NCBI RefSeq assembly: GCF_001713395.1
Contig: NZ_CP016450.1
Span: 1,550,001 to 1,614,000, forward strand
Direction: 5' to 3'
Origin: Sinorhizobium sp. RAC02
GTDB taxonomy: Bacteria > Pseudomonadota > Alphaproteobacteria > Rhizobiales > Rhizobiaceae
DNA: 64,000 nucleotides
The position numbers and the translations under genes were made by a program. Shown in pieces: positions 8,230-17,180 of the stretch (position 1 is the stretch's first letter; each line of letters opens with the position of its first letter). The notes under the pieces were generated by a model. The model made no database searches, was not told the origin of the DNA, and saw nothing but the letters and a program-made list of their open reading frames with translations.

Positions 8230-8367
8230 CCCCTCACCCTAACCCTCTCCCCGCAAGCGGGGCGAGGGAACTTGCCACATGCAGGAGTCTAGATTGAGGA
8301 AAACAGTGCGGCATATCCCTTCTCCCCGCCTGCGGGGAGAAGGTCGCCGGCAGGCCGGATGAGGGGC
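8230..8367. repeat. Palindromic intergenic repeat, RIME/REP-like
   Basis: The element begins with CCCTCACCCTAACCCTCTCC and ends with GGCCGGATGAGGGG. It contains two hairpins: CCCTCTCCCCGC with its complement around 8244-8268, and CCTTCTCCCCGC/GCGGGGAGAAGG at 8318-8343. A second copy of the same type is at 46439-46553. It lies between the tRNA-like pair and the gatA stop. Such mosaic palindromes are common between genes in rhizobia. Confidence 0.75.
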
Positions 8368-8377
8368 TATTGGCCCC

Positions 8378-9859
8378 TTACCACCACTTGTTCGGCGTGA
8401 AGCGGCCGGCTGCTTTTTCGATGACATGCGCTGTCTTGAAGAGGATTTCCTCCTCGAACGGCTTGCCGATGAGCTGCAGGCTGAGCGGCAGGCCCTTGTG
8501 GTCGAGGCCGGCCGGCACGGAGAGGCCCGGCAGGCCCGCCATGTTCACGGTGACGGTGAAAATGTCCTGGAGATACATCTTGACCGGATCGGACGCGAGA
8601 TCCTCGTCGGCGATGCCGAAGGCGGAGGATGGCGTTGCGGGGGTCAGGATCGCATCGACGCCGGCGTTGAAAGCGAGTTCGAAGTCGCGCTTGATCAGCG
8701 TACGGACCTTCTGGGCCTGCAGGTAGTAGGCGTCGTAGTAACCGGCCGACAGCACATAAGTGCCGATCATGATGCGGCGCTTCACTTCCTTGCCGAAGCC
8801 GGCGGCGCGGGTCTTCTCGTACATGTCGACGATGTCCTTGCCATCGACGCGCAGGCCGTAGCGTACACCGTCGTAGCGAGCGAGGTTCGACGAGGCTTCG
8901 GCAGGCGCCACGATGTAGTAGGCGGGAAGCGCATATTTGGTGTGCGGCAGCGAGATGTCGACGATCTCGGCACCGGCTTCCTTCAGCCAGGCAATACCCT
9001 GCTGCCACAGCGCCTCGATCTCTTCCGGCATGCCATCGACGCGGTATTCGCGCGGGATGCCGATGCGCATGCCCTTCAGCGACTGGCCGAGCGAGGCTTC
9101 GTAATCCGGAACGGCCAAATCGACGGAGGTCGTGTCCTTGGCGTCGACGCTGGCCATGGACTTCAAGAGGATCGCGGCATCGCGCACATCGCGGGCGATC
9201 GGGCCGGCCTGGTCGAGCGACGAGGCGAAGGCGGCGATGCCCCAGCGCGAGCAGCGGCCATAGGTCGGCTTGATGCCGACGGTGCCGGTGAAGGCTGCGG
9301 GCTGGCGGATCGATCCGCCGGTATCCGTTGCCGTCGCGCCGGCGCAGAGGAAGGCGGCAACGGCTGCGGCCGAACCGCCGGACGAACCGCCCGGCACGAG
9401 ATCGGCGTTCGAGCCCTTGGCACGCCACGGGTTCTTGACCGCGCCGTAATAGGAACTCTCATTGGAAGAGCCCATGGCGAACTCGTCCATGTTCAGCTTG
9501 CCGAGCATGACGGCGCCGGCATCCCACAGGTTCTGGGTGACGGTCGATTCGTATTTCGGCTTGAAGCCGTCGAGGATGTGGCTGCACGCCTGTGTGTGCA
9601 CGCCTTCGGTCGCAAACAGGTCCTTGATGCCGAGTGGAATGCCTTCCAGCGCGCCGGCTTTGCCCGCAGCGATGCGGCTGTCGGAGGCCTTCGCCATGTC
9701 GCGCGCCTTTTCCGGCGTCACAGCGACATACGCGTTGAGCGCGCCGTTCGCGCCATCGATCGCGCCGAGATAGGCGTCCGTCAGTTCGACGGCGGTGATC
9801 TCCTTGGCGCCGAGCTTTTCGCGGGCTTCGGCAATGGTCAGGCGGGTCAGATCGGTCAT
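8378..9859 (-). CDS. gatA: Aspartyl/glutamyl-tRNA(Asn/Gln) amidotransferase subunit A
   Basis: A 493-residue amidase-signature enzyme that releases ammonia from glutamine and passes it to GatB. The catalytic triad is readable: Lys79 in [10 protein letters not shown], cis-Ser159 in PGGSSGGSA and nucleophile Ser183 in [10 protein letters not shown]. Length is normal. It is the last gene of a minus-strand cluster (gatC, GNAT, gatA) and is preceded by the GNAT gene with a 17-bp gap. Confidence 0.98.
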   Translation of the reverse strand: MTDLTRLTIAEAREKLGAKEITAVELTDAYLGAIDGANGALNAYVAVTPEKARDMAKASDSRIAAGKAGALEGIPLGIKDLFATEGVHTQACSHILDGFKPKYESTVTQNLWDAGAVMLGKLNMDEFAMGSSNESSYYGAVKNPWRAKGSNADLVPGGSSGGSAAAVAAFLCAGATATDTGGSIRQPAAFTGTVGIKPTYGRCSRWGIAAFASSLDQAGPIARDVRDAAILLKSMASVDAKDTTSVDLAVPDYEASLGQSLKGMRIGIPREYRVDGMPEEIEALWQQGIAWLKEAGAEIVDISLPHTKYALPAYYIVAPAEASSNLARYDGVRYGLRVDGKDIVDMYEKTRAAGFGKEVKRRIMIGTYVLSAGYYDAYYLQAQKVRTLIKRDFELAFNAGVDAILTPATPSSAFGIADEDLASDPVKMYLQDIFTVTVNMAGLPGLSVPAGLDHKGLPLSLQLIGKPFEEEILFKTAHVIEKAAGRFTPNKWW

Positions 9860-9876
9860 GGTGCGGTCACTTCAGG

Positions 9877-10341
9877 TCAGGCAGCGGGAAGCTGCTTTTG
9901 GTAAAAGACGGAAAAAGGTGAGTCCGGATAGTCGAGCACGGGGCCGCAGCGGGAAAAGCCGGCCTTCTCGTAGATCGCCCAGGCCGCCGGGTGCTGGTCG
10001 CCGGTTTCGAGCACGAGCGTTTCCAGCCCCTCCCGTTCGGCAACGCTTTGGATTTCGCCGAGGATGCGCCGGCCGATGCCCTGCCCCTGCCACGCCGGCC
10101 GGGTGAACATGCGCTTCACCTCGCCCACCGTCTCGGAGTGGCGTTTCAGCGCGCCGCAGCCAATGACGATGTCATCATCGCGGGCGATCCAGACCGTGAC
10201 GGTCGGCTCGGCCATCTGCTCGACGGTGAGGTGATAACAGGCCTCCGGCGGCGAGAGCGCGAGCAAAATGGTGTTCAGCTCCGCGATCAGCGTGCGAACC
10301 TCATCCTGCAACGGGCTTTCGACGGCGATGGTGACGGTCAA
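9877..10341 (-). CDS. GNAT family N-acetyltransferase between gatC and gatA
   Basis: A 154-residue acetyltransferase. GEVKRMFTRPAWQGQGIGRRIL (residues 72-93; acetyl-CoA loop WQGQGIG) and the later YEKAGF motif are typical of GNAT enzymes of the YitI/PhnO-like type. It starts 3 bp after the gatC stop and ends 17 bp before gatA, so it is almost certainly co-transcribed with the amidotransferase genes. No functional tie to tRNA amidation is known to me, and the substrate cannot be inferred. Confidence 0.85.
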   Translation of the reverse strand: MTVTIAVESPLQDEVRTLIAELNTILLALSPPEACYHLTVEQMAEPTVTVWIARDDDIVIGCGALKRHSETVGEVKRMFTRPAWQGQGIGRRILGEIQSVAEREGLETLVLETGDQHPAAWAIYEKAGFSRCGPVLDYPDSPFSVFYQKQLPAA

Positions 10342-10344
10342 GGA

Positions 10345-10632
10345 TTACTCCACAACCTTCGGAACCTGGAAGAAATTGCGGTCGGACGCCGGCGCATTGG
10401 CAACGATGTCATCCGCCTTGCTGCCGTCGCTGACGACGTCATCGCGCTTGCGCATGACCATCGGCGTGACGGAGGTCATCGGCTCGACGCCCTCGACATT
10501 GACTTCGGACAGTTGCTCGACGAAGCCGAGGATGCCGTTCAGCTCGCCGGTCATGCGGTTTGCCTCGTCCTCGCTGACGGCGATGCGGGCAAGACGCGCG
10601 ACGCGCTTCACGGTGGCTAGATCTACGGACAT
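10345..10632 (-). CDS. gatC: Aspartyl/glutamyl-tRNA(Asn/Gln) amidotransferase subunit C
   Basis: A 95-residue GatC beginning [20 protein letters not shown] and ending [12 protein letters not shown], both hallmark segments. GatC wraps the GatA-GatB interface and stabilises the complex. I use ATG 10632 because the family starts there; upstream in-frame codons to 10689 show no homology. The next gene starts 3 bp after its stop. Confidence 0.97.
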   Translation of the reverse strand: MSVDLATVKRVARLARIAVSEDEANRMTGELNGILGFVEQLSEVNVEGVEPMTSVTPMVMRKRDDVVSDGSKADDIVANAPASDRNFFQVPKVVE

Positions 10633-10698
10633 GGTAAGCTCCGGTGGGATTTTCCTTCCGGCTATAGCGGCCATGACGGCCCTATGCAACGGGGCCGA

Positions 10699-11214
10699 TC
10701 AGTTCAGGATCGCGCTTCCCAGCAGACACAACAACAATTCGTCCACGCTTTCCAGAGGGGTGAACCGCTTCTGCGGAACGATACGATGCCCCAGTCGCTC
10801 GTGCTTGACGCCCTGTGCATTGCCCTTGCTGTGCCGCACCACCTTCAAATCCGCGATATCCGGCAACGGGCCGCCGTTCGTATCCCCAAACCAGCGAAAG
10901 TTCATCGTCTTCAGATCGTCGTCCACGACGATCCACACAACACATCCACTGGCCTTCTCCGCGAGGCGCAGGCTGATATTGACCTCGGCGCGAGCCCCAC
11001 CCTTCCGGCTGATTTTCAGCTGGATGTGCCGTGTGACGTTCCTGCAGGTGAGCACGAGATCGTACCCACCTGCATCGAATTCGCTTTTCAGGATTTCGGC
11101 ATCGAGGATGTCCTTCTGCCAGAGGCGCCGGAGAAGTTCCCCGGCGAAAAGGTGCTCGACGATATTTTCACGCAGCGTCGAAAAGACCGCGTGTTTCTCT
11201 CGCGCTTCCATCAA
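10699..11214 (-). CDS. Hypothetical protein with possible PD-(D/E)XK nuclease-like core
   Basis: A 171-residue protein of no family I can name. After an N-terminal helix (ENIVEHLFAGELLRRLW, residues 16-32) it has GGYDLVL (Asp52) followed by HIQLK (Gln65-x-Lys67). This is the spacing and residue pattern of the D-(Q/E)xK core in PD-(D/E)XK nucleases and related non-catalytic folds. A helix-strand region follows (NISLRLAEKASGCVVWIVVD). It lies 66 bp upstream of gatC and 20 bp downstream of the hydrolase gene on the same strand. The nuclease idea rests on motif reading alone. Confidence 0.6.
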   Translation of the reverse strand: MMEAREKHAVFSTLRENIVEHLFAGELLRRLWQKDILDAEILKSEFDAGGYDLVLTCRNVTRHIQLKISRKGGARAEVNISLRLAEKASGCVVWIVVDDDLKTMNFRWFGDTNGGPLPDIADLKVVRHSKGNAQGVKHERLGHRIVPQKRFTPLESVDELLLCLLGSAILN

Positions 11215-11234
11215 AAGCCCCTCGATACGCTTTG

Positions 11235-11939
11235 CTAGCTCCCACGCACCTGGCCGACCGAAAGCACATCGACCTTCGCCACGGCACCGTCCATCGCCTG
11301 CACGAAGAGGTCAGCGGTCTGGTCGATGATGCGGAAGGAACCGTAGTGGCAGGGAATGACGGTGTCGAACTTGAAGAAGCGCTGGCAGGCAAGCGCGGCC
11401 ACGGCACCGCCCATCGTAAAACGGTCACCGATCGGCACCAGGCCGATTTCCGGCTGGTGCAGTTCGTGGATCAGCGCCATGTCGGAAAAGATATCCGTGT
11501 CGCCCATGTGATAGAGCGTCGGGTCTTCCTCGAAATGCAGGACGAGGCCGTTGGCATTGCCGAGCGAATGGGAGACGCCGTCTTCGGTGATCTGCGCAGA
11601 GGAATGCAGTGCGTTGACGAAGGTCGTCGAAAACCCGTCGAAATGCACGGTGCCGCCGGTATTACCCATGTCGATCTTCTCCACGCCCTTGGCGCCTAGC
11701 CAGGCGGCAAGATCGGCATTCGCCAGCACGGTCGCGCCGGTTTCCTTGGCGATCCGGATCGTATCGCCGACATGGTCGCCGTGGCCGTGGGTGAGCAGAA
11801 TGTGCGTGAGGCCGGCGACGGCATCCTTGCGGGTCGATTCGTCGAAGGCGGGATTGCCGGTGAAGAAGGGATCGATGAGGATTCTTGCCTTGGCGGTTTC
11901 GATCCGGAAGGCCGAATGGCCGAGCCAGGTGATCTTCAT
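11235..11939 (-). CDS. UPF0173 metal-dependent hydrolase (metallo-beta-lactamase fold)
   Basis: A 234-residue YtkL/UPF0173 family protein. The metal-binding HGHGDH motif is at residues 51-56. The other hallmark elements are [11 protein letters not shown] at the N-terminus, [12 protein letters not shown] near residue 145, and [14 protein letters not shown] [11 protein letters not shown] followed by CHYGSF. All ligands of a two-metal site appear present. The physiological substrate of the family is not settled. It begins the minus-strand cluster that continues into the PD-(D/E)XK-like gene and gatC. Confidence 0.93.
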   Translation of the reverse strand: MKITWLGHSAFRIETAKARILIDPFFTGNPAFDESTRKDAVAGLTHILLTHGHGDHVGDTIRIAKETGATVLANADLAAWLGAKGVEKIDMGNTGGTVHFDGFSTTFVNALHSSAQITEDGVSHSLGNANGLVLHFEEDPTLYHMGDTDIFSDMALIHELHQPEIGLVPIGDRFTMGGAVAALACQRFFKFDTVIPCHYGSFRIIDQTADLFVQAMDGAVAKVDVLSVGQVRGS

Positions 11940-12086
11940 GACGTTTCTCCTGTTATGAGTAGCTGCGGAATATAGATCCGGCGAATGCCGTTTCCATCCA
12001 TCTCAGGATCGTTATAAGCGTGGCGATAGAGATGGAGCAACGCCCGGCAGCCCGCCGGTGATGCGCCATCCACGCAAGGAGCCGCC

Positions 12087-12383
12087 ATGAGCGACGATGA
12101 TTACATCTATGACGAAGCCACCGGCGAATGGCGCCCCGCCTCCGAGATCGCAGCCGCGAAAGCCGCGCAGAACGTGGTGCGCGATGCCAGCGGCACCGTG
12201 CTGGCCGATGGCGATTCGGTCGTGCTCATCAAGGACTTGAAGGTGAAGGGCGCCGGCCAGACGCTGAAGCAGGGCACGGTGATCAAGACGATCCGCCTGA
12301 CCGACAACCCGGAAGAAATCGACTGCCGGCACGATGCCATCAAGGGCCTGGTGCTACGCACGGAATTCGTCCGCAAACGCTGA
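12087..12383 (+). CDS. PhnA/YjdM-type protein lacking the N-terminal zinc ribbon
   Basis: A 98-residue protein. The C-terminal domain matches the PhnA (YjdM) family in DGDSVVLIKDLKVKG, GTVIKTIRLTDN and the terminal LRTEFVRK. The usual N-terminal CxxC...CxxC zinc ribbon is replaced by an acidic stretch (MSDDDYIYDEATGEWRPAS) with no cysteine. Despite the historic name, the family has no firmly established role in phosphonate use. It starts 147 bp from the divergent hydrolase gene and ends 24 bp before ruvX, so the two are probably co-transcribed. Confidence 0.85.
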   Translation: MSDDDYIYDEATGEWRPASEIAAAKAAQNVVRDASGTVLADGDSVVLIKDLKVKGAGQTLKQGTVIKTIRLTDNPEEIDCRHDAIKGLVLRTEFVRKR

Positions 12384-12407
12384 AACAATCCGCGGGAGGC
12401 TTCATCC

Positions 12408-12896
12408 ATGGCGACACTGACACTGGAAGAACTGGCTGAGGCGCTTGCACCCCGCCAGCCGATCGCCGGCCTCGACCTCGGCACGAAGACGATCGGCCTG
12501 TCGGTTTCTGATCTCGGCCGGCGGCTGGCGACGCCGCGGCCGGTGTTGAAGCGTGTGAAATTCACGCAGGATGCCGAGCTGCTGCTGGCCTTCGCGGCAA
12601 AGGAAAAGGTCGTCGCCTTCGTCATCGGCCTGCCTGTCAACATGGATGGCAGCGCCGGTCCGCGTGTTCAGGCGACGCGCGCCTTCGTGCGCTCGATGAG
12701 CGAAAAGACCGACATCCCCTTTGTCTACTGGGACGAGCGACTGTCGACGGTGGCGGCGGAGCGCACGCTGATCGAGATGGATGTGTCGCGCAAGAAGCGG
12801 GCCGAGCGTATCGACTCGGCCGCCGCCTCCTTCATTCTTCAAGGCGCGCTGGACAGGCTTTCGTCTCTGGCAAGGACGGCCGACGACGACGACTGA
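12408..12896 (+). CDS. ruvX: Putative Holliday junction resolvase / pre-16S rRNA nuclease YqgF
   Basis: A 162-residue RNase H-fold nuclease. The first catalytic Asp lies in [17 protein letters not shown] (residues 19-35), then [15 protein letters not shown], and the [12 protein letters not shown] segment carries the acidic/ST motif. RuvX/YqgF is implicated in 16S rRNA 5' maturation and in junction resolution. Its last 58 bases overlap the 3' end of the oppositely oriented DUF6105 gene. Confidence 0.93.
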   Translation: MATLTLEELAEALAPRQPIAGLDLGTKTIGLSVSDLGRRLATPRPVLKRVKFTQDAELLLAFAAKEKVVAFVIGLPVNMDGSAGPRVQATRAFVRSMSEKTDIPFVYWDERLSTVAAERTLIEMDVSRKKRAERIDSAAASFILQGALDRLSSLARTADDDD

Positions 12897-13168
12897 CGGC
12901 GGGCCTGCCACCAGGCAAAAATCTGCTTGCGGCGGCGGAACGCAATGATGCCGAGCACCAGGAAACTGTCGAAGATAATGGCGCGCAGCACCAGCGGCGG
13001 CAGGCTTTCCGGCGGAATGCCGAGGATATGGCCATAGATCTGGAACACCAGATCATGCGCATCCCGCGTCAGCATGAAGAAGCCGAAGCTCATGTCGTAA
13101 TAGGAAAGCCCGTACCAGCTGCCGATCAGCGCAATCGGGCCGGCCCAGAGAATCAGGAACCACTTCAT
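12839..13168 (-). CDS. DUF6105-like small membrane protein
   Basis: A 109-residue protein starting [20 protein letters not shown], with two likely membrane helices (about residues 4-20 and 63-80). The central block [20 protein letters not shown] is one I associate with a conserved rhizobial family (DUF6105). The tail is Ser/Ala rich. The gene overlaps the ruvX 3' end by 58 bp on the opposite strand. Its ATG overlaps the stop of the 43-codon ORF upstream in an ATGA arrangement, which suggests translational coupling. Function is unknown. Confidence 0.8.
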   Translation of the reverse strand: MKWFLILWAGPIALIGSWYGLSYYDMSFGFFMLTRDAHDLVFQIYGHILGIPPESLPPLVLRAIIFDSFLVLGIIAFRRRKQIFAWWQARRQSSSSAVLARDESLSSAP

Positions 13169-13296
13169 GCAGCCCTCCTCTTCATCGCGAGGAGGTCGCC
13201 GGCAGCGAAGATCATCTCGCTCACCGCCACACTCCCGACAAGCACAAGCAACGGCACGGCGATATCCACCGCGACAAAACAAAACAGGGTCGTCAT
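13165..13296 (-). CDS. Possible 43-residue single-span membrane protein coupled to the DUF6105 gene
   Basis: This ORF of 43 codons opens at ATG 13296 and ends with TGA 13165-13167, which overlaps the start of the DUF6105 gene (ATGA). The product begins MTTLFCFVAVDIAVPLLVLV, continues as a hydrophobic helix and ends in a basic tail (MKRRAA), typical of a small N-out or N-in membrane protein. Support comes from the stop-start overlap and the hydrophobic profile. No family is recognised, so it remains a candidate. Confidence 0.5.
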   Translation of the reverse strand: MTTLFCFVAVDIAVPLLVLVGSVAVSEMIFAAGDLLAMKRRAA

Positions 13297-13342
13297 GACC
13301 GAAATCCGGGCCGTTCTGGCCATATCAAGCACTCGCTCGCAT

Positions 13343-13380
13343 GGTTAACACCAAGTGAATGGCACCTTCACCCGTTAACC
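13343..13380. repeat. Nested perfect palindrome between the DUF6105 and AEC genes
   Basis: The outer arms are GGTTAAC (13343-13349) and GTTAACC (13374-13380). The inner arms are GTGAA (13355-13359) and TTCAC (13367-13371) around a 7-nt loop. It lies in the 206-bp gap between divergent genes, so it could be an operator or cruciform-forming site. No T-run follows on either strand, so it is not a standard terminator. Confidence 0.45.
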
Positions 13381-13502
13381 TTCCGTACGCAACGTAAACC
13401 CTTCATTAAGGTTAATTTCCACATGGCCGCCGTCGCGCCCCGCCCTTGCCACTTCGACCAAGGCGTGGAATGAGCGGTGATCTCTCCAGCCGATCCGGTA
13501 TC

Positions 13503-14438
13503 ATGCTCGCCATCTTCGAAAGCATCCTCCCCGTCTTCCTGCTCGTCGTGCTGGGAGCGCTGCTCAAGCGCTGGCGGCTGATCGACCGCGACATGTGGAA
13601 CGGGCTCGAACAGCTCGGCTTCTTCGTGCTGTTTCCCTGCCTTCTGTTCACGACGCTCGCCAAGGCGGAGTTTTCCGGCATCGCCGCAGGCGATATCGCG
13701 ATCGGCTCCATCGGCTCCGTGACCTTGATTGCGCTCATGCTGGCAATTGGCTGGCCGCTCTTTCGGGCAGCCGGCGTTTCCGCGGCCTCCTACACCTCGG
13801 TCTTCCAGACCTCGACGCGCTGGAATGCCTTCATCGCGCTGGCGATCGCCGAGAAGCTTTACGGGCCGCAAAGCCTCGCGCTCGTCGCACTGGTCGCAAC
13901 GCTGATCATCATCCCGATCAACCTCTACAATATCGGCGTTCTCGTCTGGTTTGGCGGCGGCACACGCAGCCTCAAGATTTTTGCGCACAAGATTCTCACC
14001 AATCCGATGATCATCGGCTCGGTTCTCGGCGTTAGCATCAACCTGCTGGGCATCAAGATCTACGACCCGCTGATGCAGGCGACGGAGCTTGTTGCGGATG
14101 CGTCGCTCAGCCTCGGCCTCATCATGGTTGGCGCCGGGCTGAAGCTGGCCGATGCGCTACGCCCGCGTCCGCTCGCGCTGCTACCCGTGGTGCTGAAGCT
14201 CGTTTTCATGCCGCTGATCATGACGGGTGCCGCCTATGCGCTCGGCATGCGCGGCGAGCCGCTGCTGACCATCGCCATGGGTGCCAGCGTTCCGACGGCG
14301 ATGAACGGTTATGTGCTGGCCAAGCAGATGGGCGGTGACGCGCCGCTCTATGCCGCCGTCGCGACGCTCCAGACGATCGCGTCGTTCTTCACCATCCCGA
14401 TGGTGCTGGCGGCGACGGCCTATCTCGCCGGCGGATAG
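13503..14438 (+). CDS. AEC family transporter
   Basis: A 311-residue membrane protein with about ten hydrophobic segments in the two five-helix halves typical of the auxin efflux carrier (AEC) family. MLAIFESILPVFLLVVLGAL opens the protein, TSTRWNAF with the polar break sits in the first half, and GAGLKLADAL and GASVPTAMNGYVLAKQMGGD in the second. It probably exports or exchanges small organic acids. I prefer ATG 13503 to in-frame starts at 13446 and 13470. The last 19 bases overlap the convergent AidB-like gene. Confidence 0.88.
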   Translation: MLAIFESILPVFLLVVLGALLKRWRLIDRDMWNGLEQLGFFVLFPCLLFTTLAKAEFSGIAAGDIAIGSIGSVTLIALMLAIGWPLFRAAGVSAASYTSVFQTSTRWNAFIALAIAEKLYGPQSLALVALVATLIIIPINLYNIGVLVWFGGGTRSLKIFAHKILTNPMIIGSVLGVSINLLGIKIYDPLMQATELVADASLSLGLIMVGAGLKLADALRPRPLALLPVVLKLVFMPLIMTGAAYALGMRGEPLLTIAMGASVPTAMNGYVLAKQMGGDAPLYAAVATLQTIASFFTIPMVLAATAYLAGG

Positions 14439-16066
14439 AGCAGGTCGACGATGTAGGCCGAATCGAAACGCGAATCGAGCATGCCGTAGGTCGAGCGCCA
14501 GCCGGAGGCGAGGCGCGTTTCCAGGAAGGCATCGGCCACGCGGCCGGCACCGGCGCGGTAAAGTTCCGCAGCCGCGGCGGCAAGTGCCAGCTGCTCGACG
14601 AGCATGCGGGCGGCGCCCTCGTCCCGCTCGCAGAGCGACAGGGCAGCGCGCAGCACGTCCACCGTCTTCTTGCCGGCCGGGCCGAGATCGCGGGCAAGGC
14701 CGGCAAACAGCATTTCGAACAGGTCCCTGCCCCGGCTGATCACGCGCATCAGATCGAGCGCCATGACATTGCCCGAACCTTCCCAGATCGCATTGACCGG
14801 CGCCTCGCGGTAATGTCGGGCGATCGGGCGCTCCTCGACATAACCGCTGCCGCCGATGCATTCCATCGCCTCATAGATCAGCGCCGGCGCGATCTTGCAG
14901 CACCAGTATTTCGTGACGGGCGTCATGATGCGGGCATAGGCGGCGTCTTCGGCGCTGTCGCGCGCCTTGTCGAAGGCCTCCGCTAAGCGGAAGGAAAGCG
15001 CCGTGGCACCCGCGACGTCGAGCGCCATGTCGGCGAGCACACGCGTCATGATCGGCTGGGCAACGAGCGGCTTGCCGAAGACATTGCGGCCGCGGGTGTG
15101 ATGCACGGCCTCCGCCAGCGAAGCGCGCATGATACCCGACGACGCCAGCGCGCAATCGAGCCGCGTCAACGTCACCATGTCGAGGATGGTGCGCACACCC
15201 GCGTCCGGCTTTCCGAGCAGGAAGCCGAACGTATCGGTGAACTCGACTTCCGAAGATGCATTCGAGCGGTTGCCGATCTTGTCCTTCAGGCGCTGGAAAC
15301 GCAGGCCGTTGGAAACGCCGTCCTCCAGGAGGCGCGGCACGAGGAAGCAGCCGATGCCCTCGCGGGTCTGCGCCAGCATGACGAAACCGTCGCTCATCGG
15401 CGCGGACATGAACCATTTGTGGCCGGTCAGCCGGTAAATACCTTCGCCGACCCGCTCGGCGGACGACGTGTTGGCGCGCACATCGGTGCCGCCCTGTTTT
15501 TCCGTCATGCCCATGCCGATGGTGACGGCACTCTTCTGCATGGCGGGCTTGTTGGTCGAATCGTATTTGCGTGACAGGATTTTCAGGCCCCATTCGCGCT
15601 GCACCTGCGGCGAGGCCGAAAGGGCTGCGACCGAGGCACTGGTCATCGTCAGAGGGCAGAGATGACCGCATTCGAGCTGCGCCGTCAGATAGAAACGCAC
15701 CGCACGCGCCTTGTGCGCCCTGCCCTGCTCGTCCGGCACGTTCTCCCACAACGAGGAATGCAGGCCTGTCGCCATGGAGCGGCGCATCAGCGCGTGCCAG
15801 GCGGGGTGGAAATCGACGACGTCGAGCCGCTCGCCGCGCGGACCATGGGTGCGCAACTGCGGCACGCCGACATTCGCCATGCGGGCGAGTTCCTGCGCTT
15901 CCGGCGAGGTCACGTAGCGGCCGATCGCATCGAACTCGTCGCGCAGGCCCTTCGGCATCGCGTCGGTTGCGTCGACCAGCAGCGGGTCGGAACGATAGGC
16001 ATTGATGCCCGACCAGAGCGGCGGCTGGTTGAGATCGGAAAATTTCTGTTCGGTGTCGCGAGTCAT
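14420..16066 (-). CDS. AidB-like acyl-CoA dehydrogenase family protein
   Basis: A 548-residue flavoprotein of the large (AidB) branch of acyl-CoA dehydrogenases. The extended N-terminus (FSDLNQPPLWSGINAYRSD) is typical of AidB, followed by MGMTEKQGGTDVRANTS in the FAD-binding middle domain, LTGHKWFMSAPMSD, and the C-terminal YEAMECIGGSGYVEE helix bundle. E. coli AidB binds DNA and is induced by alkylation, but its enzymatic substrate is uncertain. Family membership is clear; equating it with aidB in function is inference. It converges with the AEC gene. Confidence 0.88.
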   Translation of the reverse strand: MTRDTEQKFSDLNQPPLWSGINAYRSDPLLVDATDAMPKGLRDEFDAIGRYVTSPEAQELARMANVGVPQLRTHGPRGERLDVVDFHPAWHALMRRSMATGLHSSLWENVPDEQGRAHKARAVRFYLTAQLECGHLCPLTMTSASVAALSASPQVQREWGLKILSRKYDSTNKPAMQKSAVTIGMGMTEKQGGTDVRANTSSAERVGEGIYRLTGHKWFMSAPMSDGFVMLAQTREGIGCFLVPRLLEDGVSNGLRFQRLKDKIGNRSNASSEVEFTDTFGFLLGKPDAGVRTILDMVTLTRLDCALASSGIMRASLAEAVHHTRGRNVFGKPLVAQPIMTRVLADMALDVAGATALSFRLAEAFDKARDSAEDAAYARIMTPVTKYWCCKIAPALIYEAMECIGGSGYVEERPIARHYREAPVNAIWEGSGNVMALDLMRVISRGRDLFEMLFAGLARDLGPAGKKTVDVLRAALSLCERDEGAARMLVEQLALAAAAAELYRAGAGRVADAFLETRLASGWRSTYGMLDSRFDSAYIVDLLYPPAR

Positions 16067-16238
16067 GAGCGGGTTCTAGCCCAAGTCGCGACCGGGCGAA
16101 ACGGGGCGTTGCGGCTGCCGGCGCCTGAAGCTTCACAAAAGCGTGGGAATGCGCAAAGCCCTGCCGTCTTCGCCTTGCAGCAGTGGAACCGACGCTCTAT
16201 AGACCCCGCGTATCCACGACAGTTGAGGCGGAGCCCCC

Positions 16239-17180
16239 ATGGACTTCTTTCCGCATCGCCACCTTCTCGGCATCAAGGGTTTGACCGAGCAGGATATCAC
16301 CCTGCTGCTCGACCGCGCCGACGAGGCGGTAAAAATCTCCCGCCAGCGGGAAAAGAAAACGTCGACGCTGCGCGGCCTGACGCAGATCAATCTCTTCTTC
16401 GAAGCCTCCACCCGCACGCAATCCTCCTTCGAGCTTGCCGGCAAACGGCTGGGCGCCGACGTGATGAACATGTCGGTCAGCAATTCATCGGTGAAAAAAG
16501 GCGAAACGCTGATCGACACCGCGATGACGCTGAACGCCATGCACCCGGATGTACTGGTGGTGCGCCACTCCTCCGCCGGTGCAGCCGCTCTTCTGGCGCA
16601 AAAGGTCTCCTGCGCGGTGGTAAATGCCGGCGACGGCCAGCATGAGCATCCGACGCAGGCTCTGCTCGACGCGCTCACCATCCGCCGGGCCAAGGGCAAG
16701 CTGTCGCGCATTATCGTCGCGATCTGCGGCGATGTGCTGCATTCACGTGTCGCACGCTCGAACATCCTGCTGCTCAACGCCATGGGTGCCCGGGTGCGTG
16801 TCGTCGCACCCGCAACGCTTCTGCCCTCCGGCATCGCCGACATGGGCTGCGAGGTCTACCATTCCATGGCGGAAGGCCTGAAGGATGCGGATGTCGTGAT
16901 GATGCTGCGCCTGCAGCGCGAACGCATGTCCGGTGCCTTCGTGCCCTCGGTGCGCGAATACTTCCACTATTATGGTCTTGATGCAGAAAAGCTGAAGGCC
17001 GCGAAAGACGACGCGCTCGTCATGCATCCAGGCCCGATGAACCGCGGCGTCGAGATCGCCTCGGAAATCGCCGACGGGCCGCAGAGCGTCATCGAGCAGC
17101 AGGTGGAGATGGGCGTCGCCGTCCGCATGGCCGTGATGGAAACACTCCTTCTTTCGCAGAACCAGGGACCCCGCGCATGA
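16239..17180 (+). CDS. pyrB: Aspartate carbamoyltransferase catalytic subunit
   Basis: A 313-residue ATCase that makes N-carbamoyl-aspartate in pyrimidine synthesis. The carbamoyl-phosphate site [12 protein letters not shown] is near residues 50-61, HPTQALLD near residue 135 and a C-terminal [10 protein letters not shown] block near 264. It overlaps the downstream dihydroorotase-like gene by 4 bp (ATGA). No PyrI regulatory subunit is present, so it should be of the type that assembles with a dihydroorotase-like partner. Confidence 0.97.
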   Translation: MDFFPHRHLLGIKGLTEQDITLLLDRADEAVKISRQREKKTSTLRGLTQINLFFEASTRTQSSFELAGKRLGADVMNMSVSNSSVKKGETLIDTAMTLNAMHPDVLVVRHSSAGAAALLAQKVSCAVVNAGDGQHEHPTQALLDALTIRRAKGKLSRIIVAICGDVLHSRVARSNILLLNAMGARVRVVAPATLLPSGIADMGCEVYHSMAEGLKDADVVMMLRLQRERMSGAFVPSVREYFHYYGLDAEKLKAAKDDALVMHPGPMNRGVEIASEIADGPQSVIEQQVEMGVAVRMAVMETLLLSQNQGPRA

